From Rachycentron canadum (lineage: Eukaryota; Chordata; Actinopteri; Carangiformes; Rachycentridae), in assembly GCA_038496675.1 (NCBI GenBank), contig CM076661.1, positions 10,952,520 to 11,016,519 on the forward strand: 64,000 bases of DNA. The letters run 5' to 3'. Under the pieces are notes generated by a model. That model was not told the origin of the DNA. It ran no database searches and saw nothing but the letters and a program-made list of their open reading frames with translations. Positions 23,435 through 35,324 of this stretch are shown here, piece by piece (position 1 is the stretch's first letter; each line of letters begins with the position of its first letter). Both the position numbers and the translations under genes were made by a program.

Positions 23435-24525
23435 GTGCACTTTATGAGGGTGTTTTACATAGGTATGAATCTATATAATTCTAACATAGTCTCTCACCTT
23501 TGATGCTTCAAATCATTACTTTTTACCTGAACATATGTTCCCTCTTGATAACCTGAACATTGCGGTCAAATTATTTTGCAGTTTATCATTATACTCTTGG
23601 ACAAAAAAAACGCATATGTGCTGCAGGCTGCCAGGAGACAGTTGCACCAGATCATTATAAGTTCAAACTTATAATAAAACTATAATTCAAGTGTTTATTA
23701 AGTGCAAAATTACACATCACAAGATTGAAACCAGTTGTACCACACAAACTACTTCTAGCAGAGATATTGGTTGTTATTCAATCCTTAGACCAAGTAAAAG
23801 CAACATGTAACAGTTTTGTCAATGACTCAAATAACTAACAAAACTAATATTACCTTGTTAATGTTGAGATAAAATACAATATCGACATATCTGCCCTGAC
23901 ATTTCATTAAAATATTGTTTTACAATGGACTGAACTGGTAATATTTTAAATTACATTTCACAAAAATGACACAGTGTACCTTAAATTACATAATATTATG
24001 CTAATGACTAATGTTAAGGTTCGGTTAGTTTAGCATATTCACTGAATGATCTCTGAAACACAGATGTTCTCTATGTATACATAATTAAAATGACAATGTA
24101 TATTTACAAAGGATTGTTGGATTTATTGTTTTGTTTGGCCTCCAAAAACTGTCATTGTAGCTTGTGATGCTGCAGTGACTGTTTACGTGGCTGGTGTCTT
24201 TTAATTTGACTTTTTGATTACTAGCTTGAACATTTTGTAAGTTTTACAATCTTGAAATGACCTTGTTCCTAAGAATTCAAGACAGACTTCACACTGAAAC
24301 GTTTATGAATAACTGGTGCAACTAAGGTGCTTTCACTTTTAGTTGTTTTGAGGCGAGCATACCAGCCGGGACAGTCTCTATAGACACCCTGTCTACTGAT
24401 ACTACGCCATGTGAGATAGTGTAAACATTTTGAAAATAACCGTTCTGCTCTTTCTCCTAAAAGTTGTATGTCATTTTTGACACTGTCACAGTAGGTAGCT
24501 CAGAAATTAGATTTTTTTGCAAGCA
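23435..24525. other. Non-coding, very AT-rich sequence
   Basis: No open frame of note and no recognisable repeat over about 1 kb. Scattered ttaatatt-type words are expected from composition. Confidence 0.55.
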
Positions 24526-24532
24526 TGACCAA

Positions 24533-24552
24533 GTTAACGTCAGTACGTTAAC
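24533..24552. repeat. Perfect inverted repeat gttaacgt/acgttaac
   Basis: Two 8-bp arms (24533-24540 and 24545-24552) are exact reverse complements around the spacer cagt. Each arm contains GTTAAC, an HNF1-type half-site. It could be a dimer-binding site or chance. Confidence 0.7.
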
Positions 24553-24554
24553 GA

Positions 24555-25735
24555 CACAATCAAAGCCAACTTAACCTACCTCAGCCACCCAGCTGTCCCC
24601 CTCTTGCCAAGGTTAGCATCCCCTCATCCTCTGTGCTTCCATCCTTCTCCTTAATGGCTTATTTGACGATAATTAACCCTGAATCCTACAGAGACAGGCC
24701 AGTGAGAGATTGATGGCCTCGTCGGCCTGCAACACCTGTTCTGCTACAAGGCTCACAGTTACCAAACCACGGCCAAATATGACTGCCCTGGAGCCCCGCA
24801 TGTTAATGTCAAAGACAAACACAGGTCCTCCCCAGTGGCCTGGGTGTTCTGTATAGGGCAACATTGTGACCACAACCTCTGATTACACTCATTATTCCAC
24901 TCAAGGCTGGCTGCTCTAAGGGGGCATCCTGGGGTCCCTTTTGTCCCAATTAGCTACACTGTCCCTTAAAATGTCTATTCATCTGCTCCTACACATCTTC
25001 CTGCATACAGATGCTCTGACTTCCTGGAAAGCATATAATATCGGGCCAGCCTTTTCGTCAGTGAATCCATTTAGAGATGGAAACAAGCACATATTTGGGA
25101 ATTTTGTAGCTCATAGGGACTGTATAATTGACAGTTGAAGTGAAAAAGTGGCAGTGGAAGTTATTTTATTTTAGCAGTGGATGCTGTTTTGCAGACCCCC
25201 TCGTTCTTTCTGCAATTATTTTGAACATTATTTTGCTTACAGCGTTGTGAAAGATATCGATACATGTAACCCACTTGATTTCGTTGCCACTGTTTATGAA
25301 ACTGTTTTGCTGTGGTAGATTACTGCTGTGAAAGCAGATTCCAGGCTTCGCACATGTGCTTACTATTACCACGAACAGATGTTAATTACTTCTTCTTTTT
25401 TTTCACTTTACTTGAGATGTTCCTTACTCCCGTAGGTGGAAGCCCTGGTCTTCTTCTCAGCATGTTGGGGTGAAGCATGGGCCTCTGTTTTGTTTGCTGC
25501 AGAGGGGCTTTCAGGAGTGGGGAAATAATCAAATGCAGAAAAGTGTTTAATTTTTCATAAACAGAGGAACCACTGAATGCACACAACTAACAATGTACTC
25601 CAAAGCAGATGTAGAGCGTTTTTAATTTATGGAGAACTGAGCGAAATGGGCAGATGGAGCAAGAGGAGGTGGAGGCATGCTGAGGGACTCCACTTTTCTC
25701 TCTTCTCACCTCACAAACAAGAGAAGCCTGTGAGC
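24555..25735. other. Non-coding unique sequence
   Basis: A GC-richer stretch at 24660-24870 has a 66-codon minus-strand frame with an acceptor-like AG but no convincing donor. The rest is ordinary. An A/T run lies near 25391-25403. Confidence 0.45.
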
Positions 25736-25737
25736 GT

Positions 25738-26012
25738 GTGCCACAACACACACAAACACACTCCCACACACAGCTCAAAGACACAAGCACATGCACATAC
25801 ACAGACATGTACCACCCCCACCATTTACATGCATGCTTCCCACTGCCACCGTCACTTCCACCACAGACGCATACTGTTCTCCCCCCTTTGTCAACACAAT
25901 CCAGTGCAACACACATGGATACATCTCCTGCCCACACACACACACACACACACATACACATGCAATACAACCAAAAATGATCCCATCACAATCAGCCCCT
26001 CACACACACATG
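25738..26012. repeat. CA-rich simple-sequence block
   Basis: About 270 bp of degenerate (CA)n with a clean array at 25932-25954. It explains the longest open frame in the window (174 codons, plus strand, histidine/threonine-rich) and a 127-codon minus-strand cysteine/valine-rich frame. Both are artefacts of the dinucleotide repeat. Confidence 0.85.
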
Positions 26013-26014
26013 CT

Positions 26015-27000
26015 GGCAAATCCTTAGGGTTCGACTGGACCCAGTTGAGAACACCTACTAATGAACTGCCTCATGTGCTCTACAGAGTCTCCAGCAAGTA
26101 GACAGGCTTCATTCTGACGGGCCATATGTAGGTATGAATATGCATGGGAATCTGTCATACAGGCAACAAGCACTACATATATATGATGCCAAAGGTCACC
26201 AGTGTGAGGAGTGAAATTAGCCCTCTGTTGGGCATTTTGAGACATGTAAGACTCTGTTTGGAAGCCGTGGGTGGACTTTGAATCATGCAAATGTGTGAAT
26301 GTAGTCCTTGGTTCACTTGTAGAGGACAACATTGATTGAGAAGTTGGCTGCTCAATATTATCTGTTTTCATTAGAGGTAGATGAAAAAGGGTGAAGTCCA
26401 TGGGTGCATCTTGCAAATAGACTGCTGCATTAGCAATGCAATGGCCTACTAATGTGTATGTATATTTTTGTGCCCAGCAACAACTGTTAGTGTTTTTTTA
26501 ATTCAAGGTAATAGTGAAAGTAACACTATCCAACAGTTGCTAATGTGATTAAGTAAAATGAAATAAAATATTTGCATTATATTTCATATTTCAGCTGATA
26601 TATGAGTATGAGAATGTATGTTGACCAATAACTAACAAGAAGTAAGTAAGTAACTGTTTACAGATGATATGTTTTAGGTAATGTAGCCACAGTGTCACTA
26701 TCACATAGTTTTTCCCCTGAAGAGAACTAACAGGTTAATTCTTTAACTGCAAAATAAGGCACCATCAGGTGCTCTGGGATGTGAGCCGGGTTTGAAATAA
26801 TGGTTACGAAAACAATGAATACACTTTTCGAAGCGTCGCTAACAGTCATTTTTGAAACTCTCACTGTTAACCATCTCACACCATTAACGGCGGAGGACTC
26901 TAATGCACATGCTCTGTGGGCCCCAAAAACACAGATGCCTGGAAAACTTTTCCTACTACAGTAAAGCTGTTAAATGTGCTGCTCAATCCGTGTCTTGGTC
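26015..27000. other. Non-coding unique sequence
   Basis: A 130-codon minus-strand frame (26024-26416) has no recognisable domain. Short direct words (aagtaagtaagtaac at about 26641-26655) are present. Nothing else is recognised. Confidence 0.5.
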
Positions 27001-27009
27001 AAAAGTCTT

Positions 27010-27245
27010 TAAAGGAGCTAATTCTAAGTTTTACATAGCCAATGTTAGCACCAACAGCTGTTTACTTACCAGTCTAAAAGGTGGGAGATCAGCATCCTGC
27101 CCTAAAGACGTAGCACTCACAGGGTGTCTTATAGCCTCTTGTCTTGATGGCTGTAGCTCTTGGAAAGACATTTGAGTAAATGTCCATTAATGCTAACAAT
27201 GGCAAAACTTACAAATAGTTTTATGTTGGCAAATATTTTTAAGCT
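27010..27245. mobile_element. Non-autonomous inverted-repeat element, copy A
   Basis: The left arm (about 27024-27070: taagttttacatagccaatg, ttagcaccaacagctg) is the diverged reverse complement of the right arm (about 27174-27216: cattaatgctaacaatgg, caaaacttac). The same arm sequence appears in copy B at 36.5-36.9 kb. The short, non-coding body and inverted termini are those of a MITE or foldback-type DNA element. Exact ends and target-site duplication were not resolved; a 90-codon frame crossing it is incidental. Confidence 0.6.
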
Positions 27246-27249
27246 CCTA

Positions 27250-27685
27250 ACTATCCTAAAAGGCCAATATTGGTCAGGCTGTGCTGTAAAGTTATGCAAT
27301 TCTTGAAAAAGATGACTGAAAGTCTAGGTTTCTGATCTCATACTCCTTTAATAAATCTACAAAACTTTCATAGTTTTCTTTCTGTAGAAATCTGAGCTGT
27401 ATTGACATGTTGCCAGGAGCGTAACTAGTTTTGCTATATATAAACATGTTTTTTTGGCTTTCTATTGTTGGCATTTGATTGCACAACTTCTCCCACAGGC
27501 TCTGCTACTTGACATGGTTTTGTTAGAGTAAGATCTGGCCTTAGTGTAGATATGTTTCAACTGTCCCAACTGACTTGTCACTTCAATTTTAAACCCGAAT
27601 TCCTAAGAAAGAATATAGTTTTGTGAGCCAGGCTGCACTTCTAACAAGCACAACTATCTCCAGCTTGTTAACTATTTATTTGCAG
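27250..27685. other. Non-coding AT-rich sequence
   Basis: No gene or repeat recognised; a short minus-strand frame (27292-27486) has no domain. Confidence 0.5.
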
Positions 27686-27689
27686 TGAC

Positions 27690-27983
27690 ATTAGACCGGC
27701 ATTATACTTCACCAAAACACATGTGTCCCGAGGCATGGCCCAGACGGCCTCACTGTCCCGCAGGCTTTCTGCTGTAAATTCCCCACTTAAAATTTCATGA
27801 TCTCCGCTCGGCAGGATACCACTTCCATCATGAAAGAGTTCTCAAACCTAATAACCGTTACTACTCTGGCGCAGCCATCAAAAACCTATTTGTTTCAACA
27901 AAAGCCCTCTCCTCCATGCAATGCTGCTGGGTAATAATGCCAGATAGGTTTTAAGGGCAATGAATTGTGGAATTACCATTTTC
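27690..27983. promoter_or_regulatory. Enhancer-like island, left half
   Basis: Nearly 300 bp of balanced, repeat-free DNA with stops in all frames, including tcatgaaagagttctc, cctaataaccgttac and atgctgctgggtaataatg. It abuts a CT microsatellite, and similar texture continues beyond it. This is one of the best conserved-element candidates by eye; conservation was not tested. Confidence 0.38.
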
Positions 27984-28050
27984 TCCTCTCTCTGTCTCTG
28001 TCTCTCTCTTTCTATTCCTCTCTCTCTTCCCCTCTCTCTCTTTCTTTCTC
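27984..28050. repeat. (CT)n microsatellite
   Basis: Imperfect CT/TTTC tract between two enhancer-like stretches. Its length probably varies between individuals. Confidence 0.88.
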
Positions 28051-28262
28051 AAGATCATTATATTAAACACTTAATTATTCATTGGTAATGCCTGTCATGG
28101 TGAAATATTGTCCTCTGCCAATCTGAATGCATCATACTGCCTAGGCCTGCCTCTCTTCCCGAGGTTAATGGCACAGCCGTCACTTGCATTAGCTTGGCTA
28201 AATGCAGAGCACCTCATAAGTCAAAGTTCCCTAAGTGAGTGGAGAAGTCATCACCTCGAGCG
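28051..28262. promoter_or_regulatory. Enhancer-like island, right half
   Basis: Opens with attaaacacttaattattc and cattggtaatgcc (FOX-like aaacac beside a homeodomain cluster), then ggttaatggcac and cattagcttggc. Plus-strand frames of 71 and 67 codons start here but show no domain. Regulatory role is inference. Confidence 0.38.
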
Positions 28263-28264
28263 CT

Positions 28265-29640
28265 CTCTTTTTCTTTCTCCTTCAGCACGTGGGTCAGTGA
28301 GATCATCTTCACACAGGAACTAGCTCTGAACGTACACACACACATAGGTGTTCACATTGGATCTTTATTGTTTTATCTGAAGAATGGTTTGGGCTTGACA
28401 GAGCGGTTGCATCCGGATGGGACTTTCCATCAGAGCTTTTAAAGGTGAGGGGTGAATGGATCACTATTCATGCAGTGCACTCATGGACTGAACATCCATA
28501 GATGGCCCCTATAGGGTACAGACTATTATGACTAAATTATGAGACTGACATTAGTCATTCCATACCACATGTTCAATTTGGATGGACATAAACAGTATTA
28601 AACAGATTACAGGAGATAGTGGTGACAAGGATCTCTAAGGTCTGATGTGAAGATGCATGGCATCCTCCTCGCGTTAATACACTCTGACATGCAATATTTC
28701 TTCAGCAAATATGCAGTGCTAACAAAAATGATAGTTTTGTGCACTTAAGCAAATTGCACGTTGATTACATCTTCCTGATAATGCTAAAATGAAATTCATT
28801 TTATCACTGATTAACAGGGTATTACTCGTAATAAGAAATCCTTCCGGAATAAGAAAATGCAAACACCTAGTTGTGTGCCAATATCAGGAAATGCTGACAT
28901 ATGGGTAAACATTTCACCAGCATTGCAGCTTTTTTCTGTGGCAAATAATACCAAAAAACAATTAATTTTATTTGAAGGGAGGTCAATCTGTTTTAACCCT
29001 CACTGAATGAAATGTCAGAGAAAAGGAGCAAAAGGATGCCGGAGATTTATACCTTGTCTTAAAAGCCAATATGGATCATTATTTTACAGCCTTCTGTTAC
29101 CTGGTTAAACATGTATGACTTTATGTCAGCACATTATTAAAGGTGCCAGCGAAAATGCTTCTTTGCTGCCCTGATGCTTACCTCACCACTGGGGTATCTG
29201 GTAAAAAGTGCACATGGAGAAAAAAAAAGTTATTGGAAAAGTCCTTTGCTGCAGATTAAGCACCCTCTCAAATAATGAATACAATATGCATACATTTATG
29301 ATTTGATCTGAATCGTGTATATATTACATGTGCATTGTTAATTTCAAGATACCATTTAACTTCAGCTAGATTCTTTTGTACATTTGCAGCAATGGAAAAC
29401 CATTAAATGTGTGAAATTAAACTGGACATGTCGCCACAAATCAATTCCATTCATGAAGTGGAACAACTCAGAGTTTTTCTTTTACTTTCATACTTTAGAT
29501 GCTCATTAAAACAGAGAGAGGAGAGAGAAAGTCTCAAGGGACCAACAAAAATACCATAGCTGGTTCCTTTAAATCATTTGTTTGTTATTAGTTAATGACT
29601 CCTGAAGTCCAACAGCACATTTGAGCGATGAAATTTCTGA
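28265..29640. other. Non-coding unique AT-rich sequence
   Basis: No gene or repeat recognised over about 1.4 kb. A short cgtacacacacacatagg patch lies at about 28330. Confidence 0.5.
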
Positions 29641-29644
29641 CCTT

Positions 29645-31180
29645 CACTTCACAGTTGACTCTCCTCACTGTAGAGCTCATTAGTGAACCATCTAATCTCA
29701 TTAGACGATGCTAGGCTAAGATGGCAATGCGACAAAGTAACTGGTCTCTCTCTTCCTCTCTCGCTCTTTCTCTCCGCCTTTGGTTTGGACCAGGAGTAGA
29801 AACAGGTGTGGGAGCGGGCGTGCAAGTCTGGGACAGGCGGAGTCCTTGCTAACCCTTCTCCTCTAATTGCTGTGGATGCCAGTATGCTCGCTCTCCGCTG
29901 CCTTTCATAACAGTTGGTGTTTGGCAAGAGGCTTTTATGTTGATTTTAGCTGACGCTTTGCTACTTATTGTGTCTCTGTCAAAAGAATAATTTTGCATCC
30001 TTAGTTGAACTGAAATGTGCACGTCCCTTGTGGATGTGGATGCCAACTGCTCCAAGACAAACTACAGTGAAACAGCCACTTTTGAAACTTCCAGCAACAA
30101 TCTGATGTTGATTTTGTATTTTTTCTGTAACTATTTACAAGAAACTTCTGCACACAGAAAAAGGGATCGAGGCACTGCAGGACAGCTGTGGGGATTAAAC
30201 ATTGTATGAGCAGTCTTACTGGTTTCAACAACTCCTTAGGCCTTAGGCATATAGGGCTAGTTATTTCCATGTTGACAACAAAGATAATCAAATTTTTGCT
30301 TGCTGTAACACGTTAAGATCTTAAATCATTCAGTCATTCACTCACTTCCTGTCATATCATACTCAAGTGTGGCTCTGGAGCCCAATCTCAGTATTACTGG
30401 TTTTCTGATACACCTCGCTTATATTTGTTGCATTGAACCTCTGACAACATCAGCTCCAAACTTCAAAATTGGACTCCTCTGTCTGCACATTTTATCAGCA
30501 AGGCTGAGATATTCTAGATCATGTGGAGTCGTATTTATTGTCGCAGCTTATTTAAATAATCACCAGCATGTCAATGCACATTATGGCCCTCTGTCAAGGT
30601 AATAACACATTGTCATTGCTGTTGGGAAGCAAATATTAAACCATAGATCAATGTTTAACAATGCATAATGGACTGGATCTGCATGTTCACACTTCCATTT
30701 CAGTTGGCCTTCGGCTATATTAGAATAATTTAATGCTCCAAATAATATGAAAAAAAGCTGGTGTTATTATTGCTTTTTTGATAAATAGTTAAGGGAATCA
30801 GTGTTACATGTATTATGGAATATGGGGTTGTTTGCATGTGACAGTCATTTGACTATGATGTTAGTCAGCCTGTGCCTTTGCCTTTGGAGAAGCAGTGGAG
30901 TAAAATCTGTGTAAAGCAAAAGCACATATATAAACTAAATATGAATCATTCTCTTTGATTTATTTACACCTCTGTGCAGTGAAGCATATTTATAATGAAA
31001 CAATAAGGTGTTCGTAATTTTTACTGTTTGTCCTATGGAGACCATATCTAGGATTGTGTTTTTCATAATGTCATATTCAGGGCAATCTGGCACTTGCTTC
31101 ACTGAATATTATTATTCTATGCCAAACATTTCACACAGTACGAAAGATTTAAAATTGCAGTAACTATAATTTTTTTTTTT
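29645..31180. other. Non-coding unique sequence
   Basis: Minus-strand frames of 92, 68 and 96 codons and plus frames of 64 and 77 codons overlap each other without domains. A short CT-rich tract (29744-29776) is present. Nothing else is recognised. Confidence 0.5.
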
Positions 31181-31184
31181 GCTC

Positions 31185-31435
31185 ACTTGGTGGCAGTGGA
31201 AACAAGCAGAAAACATAACATGGATACTGATCACACAATAGTCAATATTGTCGTCAAGTTGATGCCAACCTTGGCAGCAAGCAGATGCCTATGTTTATAT
31301 CAAGCAGTAATGGAGCAATGTTATTATTCATTTGGAGTTGTATATCTGGCGACCTGGCAAATGTGTGGCCAATGAAAGTCACTCTCATTCACTCTCTCTG
31401 TTCACTAACCGTGTATATCTGCTGTTTGATCACAG
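31185..31435. other. Flank of exon-like segment, possibly part of an unnamed repeat
   Basis: Unique-looking DNA that ends in a good branch-point word (ttcactaacc, 31401-31410) and an acceptor-like gatcacag at 31428-31435. Some wording (cacttggtggcagtgg, ctggcgacctggcaaa) feels like a dispersed fish repeat to me, but I could not confirm this. Confidence 0.3.
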
Positions 31436-31541
31436 GCAGGTGGCATACAGTTTCAAATATCAAATCCTTACAGTAACTTGTACGTTTCCGGATGAACAGA
31501 CCAAAACAGTGAGCTTCAAGAAGCCAAAGTGCTCAAATAAG
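31436..31541 (+). other. Exon-like 106-bp segment, gene unknown
   Basis: Bounded by an acceptor-like cacag (ending 31435) with a branch-point-like ctaac about 30 nt upstream, and by a strong donor, aag followed by gtgagg, at 31541/31542. One frame is open throughout and encodes a lysine-rich peptide with two cysteines, including ILTVTCTFPDEQTKTVS. I do not recognise the family. The open frame continues upstream of the acceptor, which weakens the coding argument. It could be an exon of a long-intron gene, a non-coding RNA exon, part of a repeat or chance. Confidence 0.2.
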
Positions 31542-31544
31542 GTG

Positions 31545-33010
31545 AGGGGAACTATAGAGTCAGGTGGGTTTGTCTGTAGGAGTTGACATGTTGATCTATT
31601 GTTAATGTGAAAAATATGAACATTTGCAGCATCAAGTTTGTGTTTTAGTCTTGAATTTGGGGAGAAAAGTGTTTGCTCTTCTGCTATTTAGCATATAATG
31701 TATTTAAATGTTTGTATAATAAGACACATTAGGTACCAAAACATGCTTAACATACAGCATGGTGTGTTAAAGCTCAACGGCAGGATGGACTGAACCAACT
31801 TAAGTTCAGTAGAGACTATTTTTCCAGGTGCATACATACACACACGCACAGCCCCACTCCTTATCGTGGCTGCATGGTGATTCTGCTCGAGGTTTAATGA
31901 ACCATCAGTTGGAAAATCTCCCCGGCTGATCCTGTGTCAGTGTGTGTTGGGTGCCAGGCCTGCAGCGTTTGCCCCAGGGATTCCCTCGCGGTTCAGCTGT
32001 TGCTAGCTGAGCCAGCAGCTAACAGAGCACTGGGGAGCTCCAGGTGGGTCTGATTAGCTCTCCACGGAAGAGAAGGGTCAAGGGAAGACAGCTTGGGTTA
32101 CCTTTGCACAGGAGGAAAGGGGGATAGAAAAAAAAAAGGGGGAGGAGAAAGAGGGAAGCAGTGTGCGGTGGACAGGCAAATGAGTGGTTGCAGGGCACTG
32201 AGTGGGGAATTAGACACATGTCAGTCGAGGTCTCAATTTTCCTGCTATCAGTACGACACCTGGCCTTGTCTTAATTGGTCAGGATGCCTCACCTAATCCA
32301 TCGTCTGTCCTCCTCGGTGTCTGGAGCCCTCTAAGCTCCATTCAGCGCTGTGGCGAATGGACAAAAGCTACGGATGAAAAAGGTGCCTCTCTTTGAGGCC
32401 TAATCCAATTACATAACTGTTAGAAAGCCATGAGTAGAGTTTCATGTCCCTTAAAAGTAGACATGAACTCTGTGACCTTAGAGAATGCCATCTTGTTAAG
32501 AGTCGCAGCAGGGACCCCGATCCCCCTCTCTTGATCTCCCTCACCAGAGTGTAAGTGTGTGCGCGTGTGTTTGTGTGTTTAAGAAAGAGATAGAGGGATA
32601 AATGAGCTAGACTACATCTCATCCAAGTCTAAAATAGAGCACCATCTGAAGGGTCTCTCCTGGTAGTTGTGTAATGGAGCTTGTGTTTGTTTTTAGTTTA
32701 AACTTAATTAACTCTTTAATACTCTTATGTAAACACAACAAAACAAAGTAAAACAAAACAACACACGAGCCACTGTAGCATATAAAAGTGCAGAAACTGT
32801 ACTACAGGGAGCTATGTTATTTATTCATATTTACTGAATCCTGATTGCCTTAGGTGATATCTGTGCCAGTAAATACATGAATATGTATTCCTGATTTTTG
32901 AGACATGCTATGACTTACGTATTTCCCACACACCTCCCATTTTTATTCACGCAAAAACGTTTCAGGCACTGCATTAAAAAGCGAGTGTTTTCATCTCTGA
33001 AACACATCTA
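31545..33010. other. Non-coding unique sequence
   Basis: A purine-rich patch with an A run lies at about 32103-32160. Minus-strand frames at 32019-32219 and 32368-32622 have no domain. Nothing else is recognised. Confidence 0.5.
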
Positions 33011-33019
33011 AGTATTGTA

Positions 33020-33265
33020 AACTTGTGATATGCCCTGCCAAAGTGGCATGGCCTAAGAGGCTGTTTGCTAAAGAGGGCCACCGGCTGGTCCTCAGAATAC
33101 CCCATAATGTCCCTGCATAGTGATCAAACAATGAAATTTAATCAGTGGCCTCCAGTCTACTTCCCATAAAAATGTGTTCTCTAATATAAAGTTCATTTCT
33201 ATGAATATTAAAGCAGCATATCATCTGTTGAATATTTCATTTGATCTGCACCTTTAATAATGCAA
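33020..33265. promoter_or_regulatory. Enhancer-like unique island
   Basis: Balanced DNA then an AT-rich half with gaaatttaatcagtgg, atgaatattaaagc and tttaataatgcaaaatg. Texture and homeodomain/POU-like words suggest a conserved element; untested. Confidence 0.3.
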
Positions 33266-33269
33266 AATG

Positions 33270-33835
33270 AGGAATTGAACATTCACCCCTTTTCCTATAG
33301 ATGATGGCTTTGTCCACTATTGTATATATATCACATACTGCTTTACAACCTGTAATATGCTGTACATATAGTTAAAAATGGCACCTACTGCAATGGACAT
33401 TACATCACAGCTTATAGGGCTTATTGGTTGTCATTGATATGTAGTGGATCAAAATGATGTGATGAAGTGAAGCTTCGCTCGACACCTGCTCACTACACAT
33501 GTTTATTGGAGTGAACTTTGGTAGGTGGCTGGAGACGGGAAGTGGAACGGCCAAGTCAAGCTGATTCCTCTGGAGATAGTAAAGATACTGTCGGAAATAA
33601 AAACACTAAAATGGTTATGTAAGGGGTGTGCAAACTCTCTGCACAGCTTTGCTTATCAAGTATAATTGTGTGACAATATAAGGATGCAAATGAAGTGTGT
33701 AGACATGGCAACCCTGTTGGAAAAAGCCTTCAGGCTGTCTCCCCTTTGTTTCCTTTCCCTCTCAGCCATGTTCTAATTGTATTATCCCCATCATTTTAGT
33801 TATTTGCTTCTCTCGTTTTCTGTCTCCCTCCTCTG
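33270..33835. other. Non-coding unique sequence
   Basis: No gene or repeat recognised; a short TA-rich patch lies at about 33321-33331. Confidence 0.5.
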
Positions 33836-33839
33836 AATG

Positions 33840-34160
33840 TCTTTGTATGGCACAGTCATCAAGGTGATAATTGCATTGCCAGTCCCCACTAAGAGACATT
33901 CTTAATTATTTCAGCATTAGGCGGTAGTTATACAGGCAATTAATGCTTGACTTCGCGATTATATACTTTGTTTGATTGCCTTTTATCAGCAGGATACAAT
34001 GGGCTTATTTGCGGCTGACAAGGAGAACACCACAGTTTTATACAAAAGATAAGTGATGTGACATTCGCTGTATGGCTTCCATTCACATGCAAACAACGCA
34101 TGTTGCGTTGAAGTGGTTTTAATCTCACAAATACCCCACACGTGAAAATAGATGCATGGA
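33840..34160. promoter_or_regulatory. Enhancer-like unique island
   Basis: gataattgcattgcc, cttaattatttcagc and gcaattaatgcttgac lie within about 110 bp, followed by repeat-free DNA. The homeodomain/POU-like density makes this a good candidate regulatory element; not confirmed by comparison. Confidence 0.33.
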
Positions 34161-34164
34161 AATG

Positions 34165-35320
34165 TGTGGACAATGAATGAGCTGTCAAGCCATGAAAAGC
34201 AGCTCGGGTCAGTCTTTGCTTCTGAAGACTCGATTCCGACTTTGCTGGTCTCGTCCTTTTAAATTCTGCTTGTCATTACCCAGTAGAGCTTGGTTTGAAT
34301 TGTTGACACCTTTCTTGGAACACGTGTTTCCTGCTCATATGGATTGTTCCAGTGCCATGCTTTTTATACGCAGAGCTGTTTGACCCTTTGTTAGTTGTTA
34401 GTCAGTTGATGTGGTTTCTTTGTATCATTCCTTGAGTGTCTCCAATCTTAGTAAAACTATCACACTTAAAATATGTTGCTAATAAGTGACATTTATTTTA
34501 TGTGCTGCTTTATAATTCAATTCAGGCCTAATTACACTGTGGTATACACCTGGCACTGGCCCCCACTACCACATTCCTCTGTCTTTAAAGTCTTGGCCAG
34601 GGCATCAAAGCCGTCTGGTTTTGATGATATTTTGGCACCAGTCTGTGTTGGCTGCAACTTAAATGGGATTAGAGTGTTGCATGTTAAAAAAGGCCTCTGC
34701 TCTTCATCTCAGCATAACAGGATATTATGAGTATTTTTCAATGTCAAAACTTATAAGAAAACTAGTAACAGGAAAGGAAATTGCAAAACAGGAGAGGTCT
34801 CTAAATATATAGTGCACTATCGTTTAGAAATACTTCAGCGATTCCTTCATCCTTAGCTATTGCACTTCATTCATATTATAGACATATGCCGCACACTAGA
34901 TTTAGCACACCCCTTTTAACAGACCAGTCCACTAACAGTGCAGTCAAGTGCACCTCTGGGCAGAACCTTAACTGAATGCCGTTAGCTTGCCAACATTATT
35001 ACAAGCTAAATTGGGTTCAGATATTGCTAGTCAGCACACCAGATGTCGAATTCAATAAAAACGCTTTTCATGACACCTGATGGTATGGGCAGAACAGACA
35101 AGTGAAGTGTAGAAGCCAGTATTCAAATAAAAATAAATTCAGTACACACTGTTCACAGATGTGCATTTACATTGTTTGCTAACTGCCAGTTCATTGCTTA
35201 TTCTGTTCTTAATTATTGTCTGTAACTGCCAAGCTGGTCTCATCTTTGGCTGTAATATTGATCCATGATAGTGCTGGAACTGCACAACTGATGTAGCATG
35301 ACTTATTCAAGCTACTTTGG
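34165..35320. other. Non-coding unique sequence with one short hairpin
   Basis: Perfect 8-bp arms ttagcttg (34982-34989) and caagctaa (35002-35009) flank a 12-nt loop. No gene is recognised; short plus-strand frames (34177-34383, 34473-34730) have no domain. Confidence 0.45.
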
Positions 35321-35324
35321 AGAC

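Noticed and set aside
24673..24873. Minus-strand exon-like stretch with a protein-like peptide
   Set aside because: An acceptor-like AG is present (exon would start about 24848), but the only donor available is a weak gtagga and the peptide matches nothing I know.
25577..26101. Longest open frame (174 codons, plus strand)
   Set aside because: Most of it is translated CA microsatellite (histidine/threonine runs); the opposite strand is also open for the same reason, and no domain or splice context exists.
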